This document shows, piece after piece, positions 16,901 through 24,409 of a stretch of DNA of 35,300 bases; position 1 is the stretch's first letter, and each line of letters opens with the position of its first letter. The notes under the pieces are model-generated. The model saw only the letters and a list, made by a program, of their open reading frames with translations, searched no databases and was not told the origin of the DNA. The stretch is from CAYSPT01 sp964432985. GTDB taxonomy: Bacteria > Muiribacteriota > CAYSPT01. The DNA lies in assembly GCA_964432985.1 (NCBI GenBank), contig CAYSPT010000054.1, positions 1 to 35,300 of the forward strand, in the 5' to 3' direction. Position numbers and translations under genes: made by a program.

Positions 16901-19900
16901 TTTATTCTACCAATAACATTGCGTTGGTACCCGACGGCGGCAACATCGGAATCGGCAATACCGATCCTGCCGAAAAGCTTGACGTCGCCGGCAACGTCGC
17001 TCTGCGGGCCCAGGGTGAGCTGAAGCTGAAAGATTCCGACAGCAGCAACTTCGTCTCACTGAAATCCCCTGCCACCGTGGCGGCAGATGTGGCCTGGACC
17101 CTCCCGGCGGCGGACGGCACCGCCGACCAGGTCCTCAAAACCGACGGCTCCGGCACCCTCAGCTGGGCCACCGCCGGCGGCGGTGGAGCGTCGGTTATCA
17201 ATGACCTTTCCGACGCGGTGGCGGACGCTGCCAGCGTCTTCATCGGCACGGGAAGCGGCGCCAATAAAGACGGCACCAACTTGATGAATACAGCCGTCGG
17301 GATCTCCGCCCTCGGCGCCAATACCACCGGTTACTGGAATACCGCGATCGGCTACCACGCAGCCAAATCGCTAACATCAGGCTACCACAACACGGCGGTG
17401 GGCAAGGAAGCTCTCTACAGCGCCAGCAACGCCGTCGGCTCCTGCACGGCGCTGGGCATCAAGGCCCTCTACTCAAACACGGCAGGCCACTATAACACCG
17501 CGGTGGGAGACCAGGCTTTGTTTGGCACTTCAGGCAGCAAAAACACGGGTGTTGGTAATGAAGCTCTCAAGAATTCTTCTTCGGGAGATAATAATGTAGC
17601 TATTGGTTTTCAGGCTGGATTATTCCAGGCGGATGGCAGTACAGCGTTAACCACGCCTGCGAACAGTATCTATATTGGTAACGAGTCAAGAGGGCTCAAC
17701 AACAGCGACAACAACTCCATCGTTATCGGATACCAGGCCATCGGTATCGGCGCCAACTCCGTCGTGCTCGGCAACGGCAGCATCACAAAGACCGCCTTGA
17801 AAGGCAACGTCGGAATCGGCACCGATACTCCGGGAGAGAAGCTCGACGTCGTGGGCAACGTCGCCTTGCGCGCCCAGGGCGAACTGAAGCTGAAAGATTC
17901 CGACAGCAGCAACTACGTCTCACTGAAATCCCCTGCCACTGTGGCGGCAGATGTGGCCTGGACCCTACCGGCTGCGGACGGAACCGCCGACCAGGTGCTC
18001 ACCACCGACGGCTCCGGCGTCCTCAGCTGGGCCACCGCCAGCGGAGGAACAGCGACCAACATAACCACCGACGACACGCAGGTAGCCACCACCGACACCG
18101 GCACCGACGGCATTATCACCTTCACCACGGAAAACAGTGAAGCCATGCGCATCACCGCCGACGGCAAGGTCGGAATCGGGACAACCAACCCAGGTGCAAA
18201 ATTACATTTATCTGATAGTGGCGACCAATCTATCGCATTAACACGAGCAGATGGAACTTTTGGGTGGGAAATTTACAGAAACAACGCTGCTGGATCCAAC
18301 ACATTTCGCGCAAAGTTATCGGATGATACTACATGGCACGATTTCATCAAAATGGGTGAAGGTGAAACTTCTCACTCAGTGGCACATTTAGTTTTGCAAG
18401 GACAAGGCGGCAACGTCGGTATCGGCACTCCCGCGCCTGCGGCGCTGCTCGACGTGCAGGGAGGCGCCCAGTTCGGATCCGGCAACGTCGACCTGGTGGA
18501 CGCCACCGGTAAGATCCCGGCCATAAGCTCGACGTATTTCGCCTCCCTTGACGGCTCCGCCCTGACCAACCTGAGCGGCGGCAGCAACATAACCACCGAC
18601 GACACGCAGGTAGCCACCACCGACACCGGCACCGACGGCATTATCACCTTCACCACGGAGAACAGTGAAGCCATGCGCATCACCAACGCCGGCAACGTCG
18701 GCATCGGCACCACCGCGCCTGCCGAAACACTCGACGTCGTCGGCAATGTCTCCCTGCAGGCCCAGGGCGAACTGAAGCTGAAAGATTCCGACAGCAGCAA
18801 CTACGTCTCACTGAAATCCCCTGCCACTGTGGCGGCAGATGTGGCCTGGACCCTACCGGCTGCGGACGGAACCGCCGACCAGGTGCTCACCACCGACGGC
18901 TCCGGCACCCTCAGCTGGGCCACCGCCGGCGGCGCCTCGGCGCTCACCGACCTCTCCGACGTGATAACGGATGCCAGCTGCGTGTTCCTCGGCTCGGGAA
19001 GCGGCGCCAATGACGATGGCTCAACCAACAGGAACGTGGCAGTTGGTATAGATACTCTCACCGCCAACACCACCGGCTACCAAAACGTGGGGGTGGGCTA
19101 CACGACACTCGCCAGCAATACCACCGGTAATGGTAACGTGGCCATGGGCTACCGGGCCCTGAATGCCAATACCGACGGGAACAGCAACGTCGCTGTGGGT
19201 AACGACGCGCTCAAGGGCGGTACCTCAACCGATTACAACACGGCGCTGGGATACAGCGCCATGAGCGGCCTCTCCACCACCGGCAATTACAACACGGCCG
19301 TCGGTATCAATACCTTGAGCGCCCTCACTACCGGTGAAACCAATATCGCGGCCGGCTGCAACGCGATGCAGTACGCCACCTCGGGCAGCAGTAACGTCGC
19401 TGTTGGGTACTATGCGCTCCGGAATGGCACCAGCGCCGCATATAACGTCGGGGTCGGGCCGAGCGCGGGGCATAATAACCAGACCGGGTACAAGAACGTG
19501 TTTGTGGGTAATGCCGCCGGGTACAGCGCACTCGGAGGGTACAATGTCTTTATCGGGAGCAAGGCCGGCTACGCCGAAACGGGCTCGAACAAGCTCTACA
19601 TCGACAGCTCGAACGACAATGACAGCACCCCGCTGATCTACGGCGATTTCGTAGAGGAAACGTTGACCTTCAACGCCAACGTCGGCATCGGCACCACCAC
19701 CATCGGTGCGACACTGGAGGTGGTGGGCACCGTCCACCTCAGAGGCGCAGCAGGCGTTACGGGATTAGTTGTCGACGGCTCTGGCAACGTCGGCATCGGC
19801 TCCGATACTCCGGGTGAGAAGCTCGACGTCAAGGGCACCCTGCACCTCTCCGGTTCCACCTCCGGCTATGTCGGCCTTGCCCCGGCGGCGGAGGCGGGCA

Positions 19901-22410
19901 GCACCACCTACATCCTCCCGGCGGCGGACGGTACCGCCGACCAGGTCCTTTCCACCAATGGCTCCGGCACTCTCAGCTGGGCAACCGCCGGCGGCGCATC
20001 GGCGCTCAACGATCTTTCCGATGCGAAGTACGATACATCAAGTCTCTTCCTCGGTTCGGGCAGCGGCGCCAATGATGACGGCAGTAATGCGAATACCGGT
20101 ATTGGTAGAAATGCACTGACTTCCAACACCACCGGTTCGTCCAACACGGCTGTTGGCTACTACAGCCTCAGGGTCAACAGTACTGGTATTAGTAACTCGG
20201 CTTTTGGCCGTGAAGCCCTCGATGCTAACATCGGTGGTAATTACAACTCTGCGGTAGGCTATCAAAGTCTAAAAAGCAACACATCCGGCCAATATAACAC
20301 AGCTTTCGGCAACAAGGGGCTCTACTCCACCACCACTGGCCTTGGTAACGTGACTTCAGGCTCCTCGGCCCTTTACAACAACACCACCGGCTCGTACAAT
20401 GTCGCTCTTGGCTATAATGCGGGATCGAAGCAGGCCGACGGGTCCACCAATCTAGTCTCGCCTGATAACAGTATCTACATAGGATCCAACGTCAGAGGCT
20501 ATAACGACAGCGACAACAATTCCATCGTTATCGGCTACATGGCTATCGGACTCGGCGCCAACACCGTCGTGCTCGGCAACGACAACATAACCACCACCGC
20601 ATTGAAAGGCAACGTCGGTATCGGCACCACAGCACCCAGTTATCCCCTTCACGTACGCGCGAGTAGCGGGGTGTTATTCGCAGAATCAACCAACAGCTTA
20701 AATGGGGCACAGATCAGGATGCAGGCCGGCGGCGCCAGTGATGTCTGGAAGCTGAATGCTCTTCCTGATGCGGGAAGCAATCCTCAGGATTTTTCGATGG
20801 CATACGGTAGTTCATACATGATGCGGGTTTCAGATACGGGTGATGTCTGGGCCGGGGGTACATCAGCGGATACGGCTCCGGTGCTGGCTGTGCTGGCCAC
20901 CGGCAACGTCGGTATCGGCACCACCAGCCCAGGCGCAGCGCTTGATGTCGTTGGTGCCAACATCTGGAATACCTACTACGGCAATTACTCTAACTATTTT
21001 CTCCAACGCGCAAACGGGACATCCGCTTCTCCCACAACAGTGGCCGATACCAACCTGCTCGGGACCTACCGGTGGAACGGTTATGACGGCGACAGTTTCG
21101 AACCAGCGGCGCAAATCCAGGCCAAGGTCACGGGCACGGTGGCCGACGGCAAAATCCCCGGTCAATTGGATTTCTTTACCAAGCGGGATTCGGATGGCGA
21201 CTGGAGCTCCCGGATGACAATCGCCGACACCGGCAACGTCGGCATCGGCACCACCACGCCGGGTGTGCTGCTCGATGTTGTTTCAACGAGTAACCAAATA
21301 TCATCATTTTCAACGACCGCATCCTGGGGAGAAATACGGGTAATATCACCCACCGCTCGCGCCTTGATGAATGCGGGAGATTCAGTTATGTTCGGATCGG
21401 ACAGTAATCATGACGTGCACTTTGGCATTGGCCGTATTACTAAAGCCGTTCTTGATACCAGCGGCAACTTCGGTATCGGCACCACCGCCCCGGCAACTAC
21501 GATGGAGATCAGAGATGCTTCCCATACGGCGCTCCAACTGCGATCGACAGGATCTGATGCTGCGGCATATCTTAAATTAGTGGGTAAGATCGGTGGTGCG
21601 GACCGTTTGTCTGAAATTTACGCTGATTACAACGGGGGTCTCAACTACAATGCCGCTGCCGAATCTTCACCCTATGCCCATGAGTTCCTCATAGGCGGGA
21701 CGACGGAAATGGTAATCAAGAACGACGGCAACGTCGGTATCGGCACCACAAGCCCGACTGAGTTATTGCAGGTAGGTTCGCTTAGTGGAACAGGAGACCG
21801 GTTTATTAAAGTGCAGGCCGATTCAGGATACAATACTGGTATCAAGTTCGTTGGCAGTACCGCTGATGTTTGGCATATTACGCATCATGATACTACCCGG
21901 ATTCTCCAAATTGGCATGGACTCAAGTGAGTATGTAACGATTAAGGAAGATGGCAGCGTCGGCATCGGCACCGACACTCCCACCTCTACACTGCATGTGA
22001 ACGGTTCGCTGTCAAAGAGCAGCGGCTCGTTCGACATCCCACACCCCGACCCGGAGAAGAAGGAGGCCGGCTACCGCCTCAGGCACTGTTTCGTGGAGAG
22101 TCCCACCCGGGGCGACAACCTGTACCGCTTCCAGGTTGAGGTAACCGGCGGGGAAGCCGTCATCGACCTTCCCGATTACTTCAAGCACCTGAACGAGGAT
22201 GTGCAGGTCTGGGTGTCCGCCGAGGAGCACTTCGGCCGGGCCTACGGCAAGGTGAACCCCGGGCAGACCGCCATCACTGTTACAGCCGACAGCGACGGGA
22301 TCTACAACGTCCTGGCGGTGGGCACCCGCAAGGACGGTCTGGCCAAGGACTGGTTCGACGAAAACGGGGTGGAATACGTCGCTGACACTCCGGCACCGTT
22401 AACGGAGTAA
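10906..22410 (+). CDS. Giant modular surface lipoprotein with tail-fibre-like repeats
   Basis: 3834 residues. Residues 1-30 form a lipoprotein signal peptide with lipobox LAGC (Cys30 lipidated), then a Gly/Ser linker. Three carboxypeptidase-regulatory-like beta domains (about 54-170, 171-258, 259-345) and a fibronectin-like domain (about 345-470) follow. From 480 on come 25 copies of a G(N/K)VGIGTT-P-like motif, nearly all followed by a small residue and a leucine. Between them are cassettes with LPAADGTADQVL-TDGSGTLSWA, short-period repeats, four long blocks of NTAVGY-AL type resembling trimeric-adhesin heads, and many unrelated short segments. The C-terminal 130 residues (IPHPDPEKK, HCFVESP, AVIDLPDYF, VQVWVSAEE) resemble the end domain of tail-fibre-like proteins, which helps such fibres fold and trimerise. 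A lipid-anchored trimeric adhesin or fibre is likely. GGAGG precedes the ATG. Confidence 0.9.
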   Translation: MRLKNRISLFGTACFAAGIFVCLVIGLAGCGGGGGNDSGGGSSPDGSSPVQTLGYTLTGKVVLPDGSSGPGILVLASQVDEGGVSRKQARVLAARPAVRTSFNRAVTTAASEAQGSYATVTDTNGVYVLTGLDTGTYYIEATRGGLKAKGRGTVSPLEATVVDLALTPTGSITGYCLLSDQTTGGHAGTFVIIKGTDYIGFTGDDGGFIISQVPVGDYQVSFMHPGYESADYSSTVTVPAADAAVLESSMELTALVGGTISGTVLAQDELPVEGVMVRLMEDDYFAETDGNGTYQFDGIQPGEYTVGFRHDLIDNGALSEPVQVTEGSQHTVDTTLHDDRAPGWESTAGVTFVTSIDGTSYGQTTPAADTLTVAVEFGRVLDASAPLTFTVYHNTAESWDAEAWENNITTDYSVADIYDGIRGEQGVVLEGIPATGRFIFGVRAKDRHGNMEYNLNEYLFVASDSGTTPEERDNLLTAVGSIGIGTRDPQGLLHVEAADGSSFVVDSDTGNVGIGTTDPHAALTVGSTGQTQPGSTTGTFAVDSSGNIISGAWQGDAIADDYIETVSGSKITGDITASQVVGDIPSSQIVGDIPSSQVVGDIPSSQIVGDIPSSQVVGDIPSSQIAGDIPSSQIVGDIPSSQITGDIPGSQIAGDITGNAANVTGTVTIANGGTGAATAEDARANLGLGSLSILDTVAGGTAGAIQDGTITNDDIGASAAIDFSKLNIVKSDITGLGIPGDDTGASYSAGLGITLENETFSLDPQDAANGQVLKWSGAAWEPADDADTQLSDSDIGTLGYIKTDTKLSDSDIENMGYIKTDTKLSDSDIETMGYIKTDTKLSDSDIENMGYIKTYTETDPSVDLAKLQQLVTNDYHNLGGTDADTQLSDSDIANMGYIKTDTTLSDEAIATMGYIKTYTETDPKIGTITTGYVPKWDGTALTAGAIFDDGTNVGIGTSTPTSALDVSGTIKATAFQGDGSALTNLSGGSSILTNDTQVATTDTGTDGTIAFTTDNIERMRIIANGNVGIGTTNPNHQLCIVNASGNSSLAVGESSTVNGSLSWNAANDHVLLAGTGFNYPVNIGPVGTGTGGIFVDTYANDGKVGIGTTVPAALLDVQGGAQFGSGNVDLVDATGRIPALSSTYFASLDGSALTNLPGCSIITTNDTSVGTTDTGTDGTIAFTTDNTEVMRATADGNVGIGTATPGAKLHLVDGSFRLESTSTAGSPIQFIGTGDNWSVFASGSGNAIGTGKLAFLNTTDAEYRMVIDTDGNVGVGTTDPVETLDVAGSVALRAQGELKLKDSDSSNYVSLKSPATVAADVAWILPAADGTADQVLKTDGSGTLSWTTAGGGASEINDLSDGKSDGNSVFLGTGSGASDDGSDNHSVAIGMNALSSNTTSEENTAVGESALQATTGMCNTAVGYRALWNNTGGMMNNAIGSGALMYATSGDHNNAMGRIALWKNTTGENNIGIGSGANAWNQAGNNNTIIGCEAGYGTANHDKSGCVMIGYQAGYNDTNSNKLYIENSNSDTPLIYGEFDNDILAVNGDLQLKDGTAVGNIALYEGSGDGTNKITLQAQAMAADYTLTLPAADGTADQVLTTDGAGTLSWATAAGGSSIWTEDTGFIKYNGDVGIGTTDPGADFAVSGSAAIGSAYYQNTAPTNGLLVEGTVGIGTAAPESKLHVSIDSDTTYSGTTWVEPVLRVSNLGDGGAANAFAHLELLASSTPTKNAVGVINVIQPNTSTHGAEFAFQLRQDNGDYSEIMRMKNSGKVGIGTTAPGADLHIKSGASGQTPTNVLGLYIENNGASNGWFAFQTATAGGGKSFSITNDGKVGIGSTLPGSTLDVKGEIRLSGSTSGHVGLAPAAAAGSTTYILPAADGTADQVLSTDGSGTLSWATAGGGSSQWDDVTGGINYASGKVGIGTTTPGSPFHVYNATDGNIRIESGANATLFLQRGASGNTSQIMFQEDASDLFQMNAYGDQFYMFNYGSSKPALRIFYSTNNIALVPDGGNIGIGNTDPAEKLDVAGNVALRAQGELKLKDSDSSNFVSLKSPATVAADVAWTLPAADGTADQVLKTDGSGTLSWATAGGGGASVINDLSDAVADAASVFIGTGSGANKDGTNLMNTAVGISALGANTTGYWNTAIGYHAAKSLTSGYHNTAVGKEALYSASNAVGSCTALGIKALYSNTAGHYNTAVGDQALFGTSGSKNTGVGNEALKNSSSGDNNVAIGFQAGLFQADGSTALTTPANSIYIGNESRGLNNSDNNSIVIGYQAIGIGANSVVLGNGSITKTALKGNVGIGTDTPGEKLDVVGNVALRAQGELKLKDSDSSNYVSLKSPATVAADVAWTLPAADGTADQVLTTDGSGVLSWATASGGTATNITTDDTQVATTDTGTDGIITFTTENSEAMRITADGKVGIGTTNPGAKLHLSDSGDQSIALTRADGTFGWEIYRNNAAGSNTFRAKLSDDTTWHDFIKMGEGETSHSVAHLVLQGQGGNVGIGTPAPAALLDVQGGAQFGSGNVDLVDATGKIPAISSTYFASLDGSALTNLSGGSNITTDDTQVATTDTGTDGIITFTTENSEAMRITNAGNVGIGTTAPAETLDVVGNVSLQAQGELKLKDSDSSNYVSLKSPATVAADVAWTLPAADGTADQVLTTDGSGTLSWATAGGASALTDLSDVITDASCVFLGSGSGANDDGSTNRNVAVGIDTLTANTTGYQNVGVGYTTLASNTTGNGNVAMGYRALNANTDGNSNVAVGNDALKGGTSTDYNTALGYSAMSGLSTTGNYNTAVGINTLSALTTGETNIAAGCNAMQYATSGSSNVAVGYYALRNGTSAAYNVGVGPSAGHNNQTGYKNVFVGNAAGYSALGGYNVFIGSKAGYAETGSNKLYIDSSNDNDSTPLIYGDFVEETLTFNANVGIGTTTIGATLEVVGTVHLRGAAGVTGLVVDGSGNVGIGSDTPGEKLDVKGTLHLSGSTSGYVGLAPAAEAGSTTYILPAADGTADQVLSTNGSGTLSWATAGGASALNDLSDAKYDTSSLFLGSGSGANDDGSNANTGIGRNALTSNTTGSSNTAVGYYSLRVNSTGISNSAFGREALDANIGGNYNSAVGYQSLKSNTSGQYNTAFGNKGLYSTTTGLGNVTSGSSALYNNTTGSYNVALGYNAGSKQADGSTNLVSPDNSIYIGSNVRGYNDSDNNSIVIGYMAIGLGANTVVLGNDNITTTALKGNVGIGTTAPSYPLHVRASSGVLFAESTNSLNGAQIRMQAGGASDVWKLNALPDAGSNPQDFSMAYGSSYMMRVSDTGDVWAGGTSADTAPVLAVLATGNVGIGTTSPGAALDVVGANIWNTYYGNYSNYFLQRANGTSASPTTVADTNLLGTYRWNGYDGDSFEPAAQIQAKVTGTVADGKIPGQLDFFTKRDSDGDWSSRMTIADTGNVGIGTTTPGVLLDVVSTSNQISSFSTTASWGEIRVISPTARALMNAGDSVMFGSDSNHDVHFGIGRITKAVLDTSGNFGIGTTAPATTMEIRDASHTALQLRSTGSDAAAYLKLVGKIGGADRLSEIYADYNGGLNYNAAAESSPYAHEFLIGGTTEMVIKNDGNVGIGTTSPTELLQVGSLSGTGDRFIKVQADSGYNTGIKFVGSTADVWHITHHDTTRILQIGMDSSEYVTIKEDGSVGIGTDTPTSTLHVNGSLSKSSGSFDIPHPDPEKKEAGYRLRHCFVESPTRGDNLYRFQVEVTGGEAVIDLPDYFKHLNEDVQVWVSAEEHFGRAYGKVNPGQTAITVTADSDGIYNVLAVGTRKDGLAKDWFDENGVEYVADTPAPLTE
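12634..12876 (+). repeat. Nine 27-bp units encoding SSQIVGDIP-type nonapeptides
   Basis: Exactly 243 bp, nine units of nine residues with consensus (S/A)SQ(I/V)VGDIP. Variation is mostly synonymous or I/V, A/T at positions 4 and 5, so the peptide is conserved while the DNA drifts. The regular nonapeptide suits a triple-stranded beta-solenoid or prism shaft in a trimer. Confidence 0.9.
13261..13653 (+). repeat. 51-bp units encoding TDTKLSDSDIENMGYIK-type repeats
   Basis: Four tandem 17-residue units (13261-13464), an interruption of 29 residues with YTETDPSVDLAKLQQL, then two more units (13552-13653), the last one diverged. The middle units are nearly identical in DNA. The motif pairs LSDSDI with MGYIK and is typical of fibre shafts in tail-fibre-like proteins. 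Confidence 0.85.
14773..18936 (+). repeat. Four dispersed copies of a ~190-bp hub cassette
   Basis: Copies at 14773-14964, 16996-17190, 17860-18051 and 18748-18936 encode GELKLKDSDSSNYVSLKSP, then LPAADGTADQVL and DGSGTLSW. A 147-bp stretch is identical between the third (17872-18018) and fourth (18760-18906) copies. Related shorter cassettes with STTYILPAADGTADQVL occur near 16500, 19900 and 15660. Confidence 0.85.
15007..20610 (+). repeat. Four head-like blocks of NTAVGY-AL periodicity
   Basis: Blocks at about 15007-15525, 17233-17805, 18979-19650 and 20041-20610 each open with VFLG(T/S)GSGA-DDG. They run through many units of about 20-25 residues centred on NTAVGYxAL, and end either in NKLYI plus PLIYGEF/DF or in NSIVIGY plus TTALKG. 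Each follows a hub cassette directly (the third and fourth after a short linker), so cassette plus head forms a larger module repeated four times. The pattern recalls YadA-like head beta-rolls and tail-fibre proteins. Confidence 0.8.
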
Positions 22411-22447
22411 AGCCATTGTCTTACCGCTTGCGGAATAATTCATCTTA

Positions 22448-22469
22448 GCCGAGCGCGGCAGGTTTTTTT
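22448..22469 (+). terminator. Weak intrinsic terminator candidate after the giant gene
   Basis: GCCG-AGCG-CGGC followed by AGG and seven Ts, 38 bp after the stop codon. The stem is only four GC pairs, so termination would be partial at best and read-through into the glycosyltransferase gene is possible. Confidence 0.35.
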
Positions 22470-22570
22470 GCCGATTACGATAGGGCCTTTGCAGAAACCG
22501 ATGGGGCATATACAGGAAACTTGATTTTCTTTGTCTTATCTGTCCGGCTGAACCGGGTATCAGGTGTATA

Positions 22571-24232
22571 ATGGTTTTCATGAGCCCCCGCGACCGGACG
22601 ACGCCTCCTGGCAGCACCGGACAGAATTCTCCCCTGATAAGCGTGCTTATGTACGCCCGCAACTGCGAAAGCACCATCGAAGAATCGGTGCGAAGCGTCC
22701 TTGGGCAGACCTATCCGCACCTTGAACTCATCGTGGTGGACGACGAGTCGTCCGACGACACGGCTGATGTCGTGTCCCGATTATCCGACCGGCGCATCAC
22801 GCTCATCCGGAAGGACCACACCGGGGAAGCAGACTCGAAGAACACCGCCCGGAACCACTGCCGGGGCGAGTACCAGGTGTGGGTGGGGGCCCGTGACCGC
22901 TGCGCCCCGGAGCTGCTCGAAAAGGAGCTGGCAGCGCTTATGGGCTCGACCTCGTTCTCAGGCTCGAAAACGCGCCCAGGTTCGTCCGTCACCGAACGGG
23001 CGGTTTTCTGCTGGTTTGCAATGATGGACCTGCAGGGTAACGCTGAAGAAGGCGTGTGTCGTTTCGGAAGCTACCGCCGCGAAAATATCGTTCCCGTCCT
23101 GTTCGGCGCCGGCAAGAACATCATCCCCGAGCTGTCCATGATGGTCCCCAGCGCACTGGTTGAAAAAGCCGGTCTTTACGATACCTCGATCAAGGACCCT
23201 TCCGGGGAGTACCTGGCCCGGCTGGTATGCCATACGGAAGAGTTCACCTGTCTTCCCGAAGCCCTGTACTCGCTTCGGGCAAGTGGCGGAAGCGCCGCCG
23301 GGGACGAACTGGAGGACCGGTGCCTGTCCGCGCTTAAAATGCTTCAAACCATGCGGGAATTGTTTCCTTTGGAGCAGCTCTTCAAACCGGAGCTGAAAAA
23401 AGGTATCCCGGAAGAGGACCTGGAAGCGGAGCTTCATTTCCTGATGTTCAAGGTGTTCTGGCAGCACCACCATTACGCTGCCGGCACGGGTGCGCAGCAG
23501 CGGTTCCTCGAAGAGTGCCTCCATCATCTTCTCAAGACCCTGGCGCTCAAACCCGGGCACCAGCAGGCCCGCTCCATTGCCGCCATCATCAACAAACAGT
23601 TCGAAGATGAAAAGACCAGAACATTCGGAGACAAGCAACGCACCTACTACGACGCCAAACGCTACTGGACCAGGCGGGGCAAAAACTACCAGGTCGATGA
23701 AGACGTGCGCTGGAGTAATGCCATACGGACCAGGGGGCTGGAAAAACTCGCCGGACGGACCCTGATCGAAGTCGGCTGCGGTTATGGGGAGGCCATCAAG
23801 GCCATCCGCGCCCGCTTCCCGCACCTGGCCCTTACCGGAATAGATATCAGCCCTTCCATGGTGGAGCGGTCGAGAGAAGAGCTGGCCGCTCACCCCGATA
23901 TCCGGTTCCTGGAAACAGACGGGAAATCTCTTCCCTTCGAAGACGAAGCGTTCGATATCGCCTGCACCAATGTTACGCTCATCCATGTCCCCCCGCCGGA
24001 CATCAAGAGGTACATCACCGAAATAATGCGTATCGCCCGGAGCGCCCGTTTTTACGAGACTGCCGCGCACCAGGAATCCTACGGCCGCACATCGTATTAC
24101 TTCGCCCACGATTACGAGGCGTTGTTCAAGGACCTGGGGTTGGAGTACCGGGTGGAGGCAGTCCTGGATGAAGAGCGCCACGGCAAGGTCTACCTGGTGT
24201 GGAAACACGGTAATCCCGCGCCCGGGCGATGA
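22571..24232 (+). CDS. Glycosyltransferase family 2-like / SAM-methyltransferase fusion
   Basis: 553 residues, soluble. Residues 20-240 show a GT-A fold of family 2 type: LISVLMYARNCESTIEESVRS, then VVDDESSDD. The usual metal-binding DxD position reads VGARDRCAP, so one or both acidic residues are replaced. A helical linker (about 250-370) leads to a class I methyltransferase domain (about 385-545) with LIEVGCGYGE (SAM motif I), GIDIS (acidic residue Asp425) and LPFEDEAFDIACTN. It would transfer a sugar and methylate it, or methylate a related acceptor. It follows the giant lipoprotein by 160 bp in the same direction, suggesting a role in modifying surface structures. A TATAAT overlaps the start at 22567-22572, and only AGGTG is available as ribosome-binding site; the alternative start is the ATG at 22580. 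Confidence 0.8.
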   Translation: MVFMSPRDRTTPPGSTGQNSPLISVLMYARNCESTIEESVRSVLGQTYPHLELIVVDDESSDDTADVVSRLSDRRITLIRKDHTGEADSKNTARNHCRGEYQVWVGARDRCAPELLEKELAALMGSTSFSGSKTRPGSSVTERAVFCWFAMMDLQGNAEEGVCRFGSYRRENIVPVLFGAGKNIIPELSMMVPSALVEKAGLYDTSIKDPSGEYLARLVCHTEEFTCLPEALYSLRASGGSAAGDELEDRCLSALKMLQTMRELFPLEQLFKPELKKGIPEEDLEAELHFLMFKVFWQHHHYAAGTGAQQRFLEECLHHLLKTLALKPGHQQARSIAAIINKQFEDEKTRTFGDKQRTYYDAKRYWTRRGKNYQVDEDVRWSNAIRTRGLEKLAGRTLIEVGCGYGEAIKAIRARFPHLALTGIDISPSMVERSREELAAHPDIRFLETDGKSLPFEDEAFDIACTNVTLIHVPPPDIKRYITEIMRIARSARFYETAAHQESYGRTSYYFAHDYEALFKDLGLEYRVEAVLDEERHGKVYLVWKHGNPAPGR

Positions 24233-24287
24233 CACCGATGAAAAAGACCCAGAGCTTTATCCCCGGACTTTCGACGTCGTCGCTCAT
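24126..24287 (-). pseudogene. Truncated start of a membrane-protein gene
   Basis: On the minus strand GGGAGG (24296-24301) stands eight bases before an ATG at 24287. The first 19 codons read MSDDVESPGIKLWVFFIGV, which has the look of a genuine N-terminus followed by a transmembrane helix. At 24232 the frame runs into the antisense of the methyltransferase gene and ends at 24126 after a Pro/Gly-rich stretch with no protein-like character. I read it as the surviving 5' end of a gene whose remainder was replaced at the junction. It could also be a real short peptide. Confidence 0.4.
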
Positions 24288-24383
24288 CTTGAAGACCTCC
24301 CGCCCGTACACCTGGGGTACCGCGTGCGCTCATAATTATCCCGGGTTCTTCAACAGCACCGCGATACAATAAGCATACTGTGC

Positions 24384-24399
24384 TGCTTTTTTAAAAGCA
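24384..24399. repeat. Short AT-rich palindrome upstream of tldD
   Basis: TGCTTTT-TT-AAAAGCA, a perfect 7-bp inverted repeat with a 2-base centre, 11 bp before the candidate promoter of tldD. As RNA it could form a weak hairpin after the glycosyltransferase gene; as DNA it could be an operator. Confidence 0.4.
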
Positions 24400-24409
24400 A
24401 ACCGGGGAT

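Noticed and set aside
10906..22410. Prophage tail-fibre gene
   Set aside because: The repeats are tail-fibre-like, but there is a lipoprotein signal peptide and no phage gene within 10 kb on either side.
22958..24235. Long open frame antisense to the glycosyltransferase-methyltransferase
   Set aside because: No recognisable domain; low-quality composition; the plus strand encodes clear motifs.
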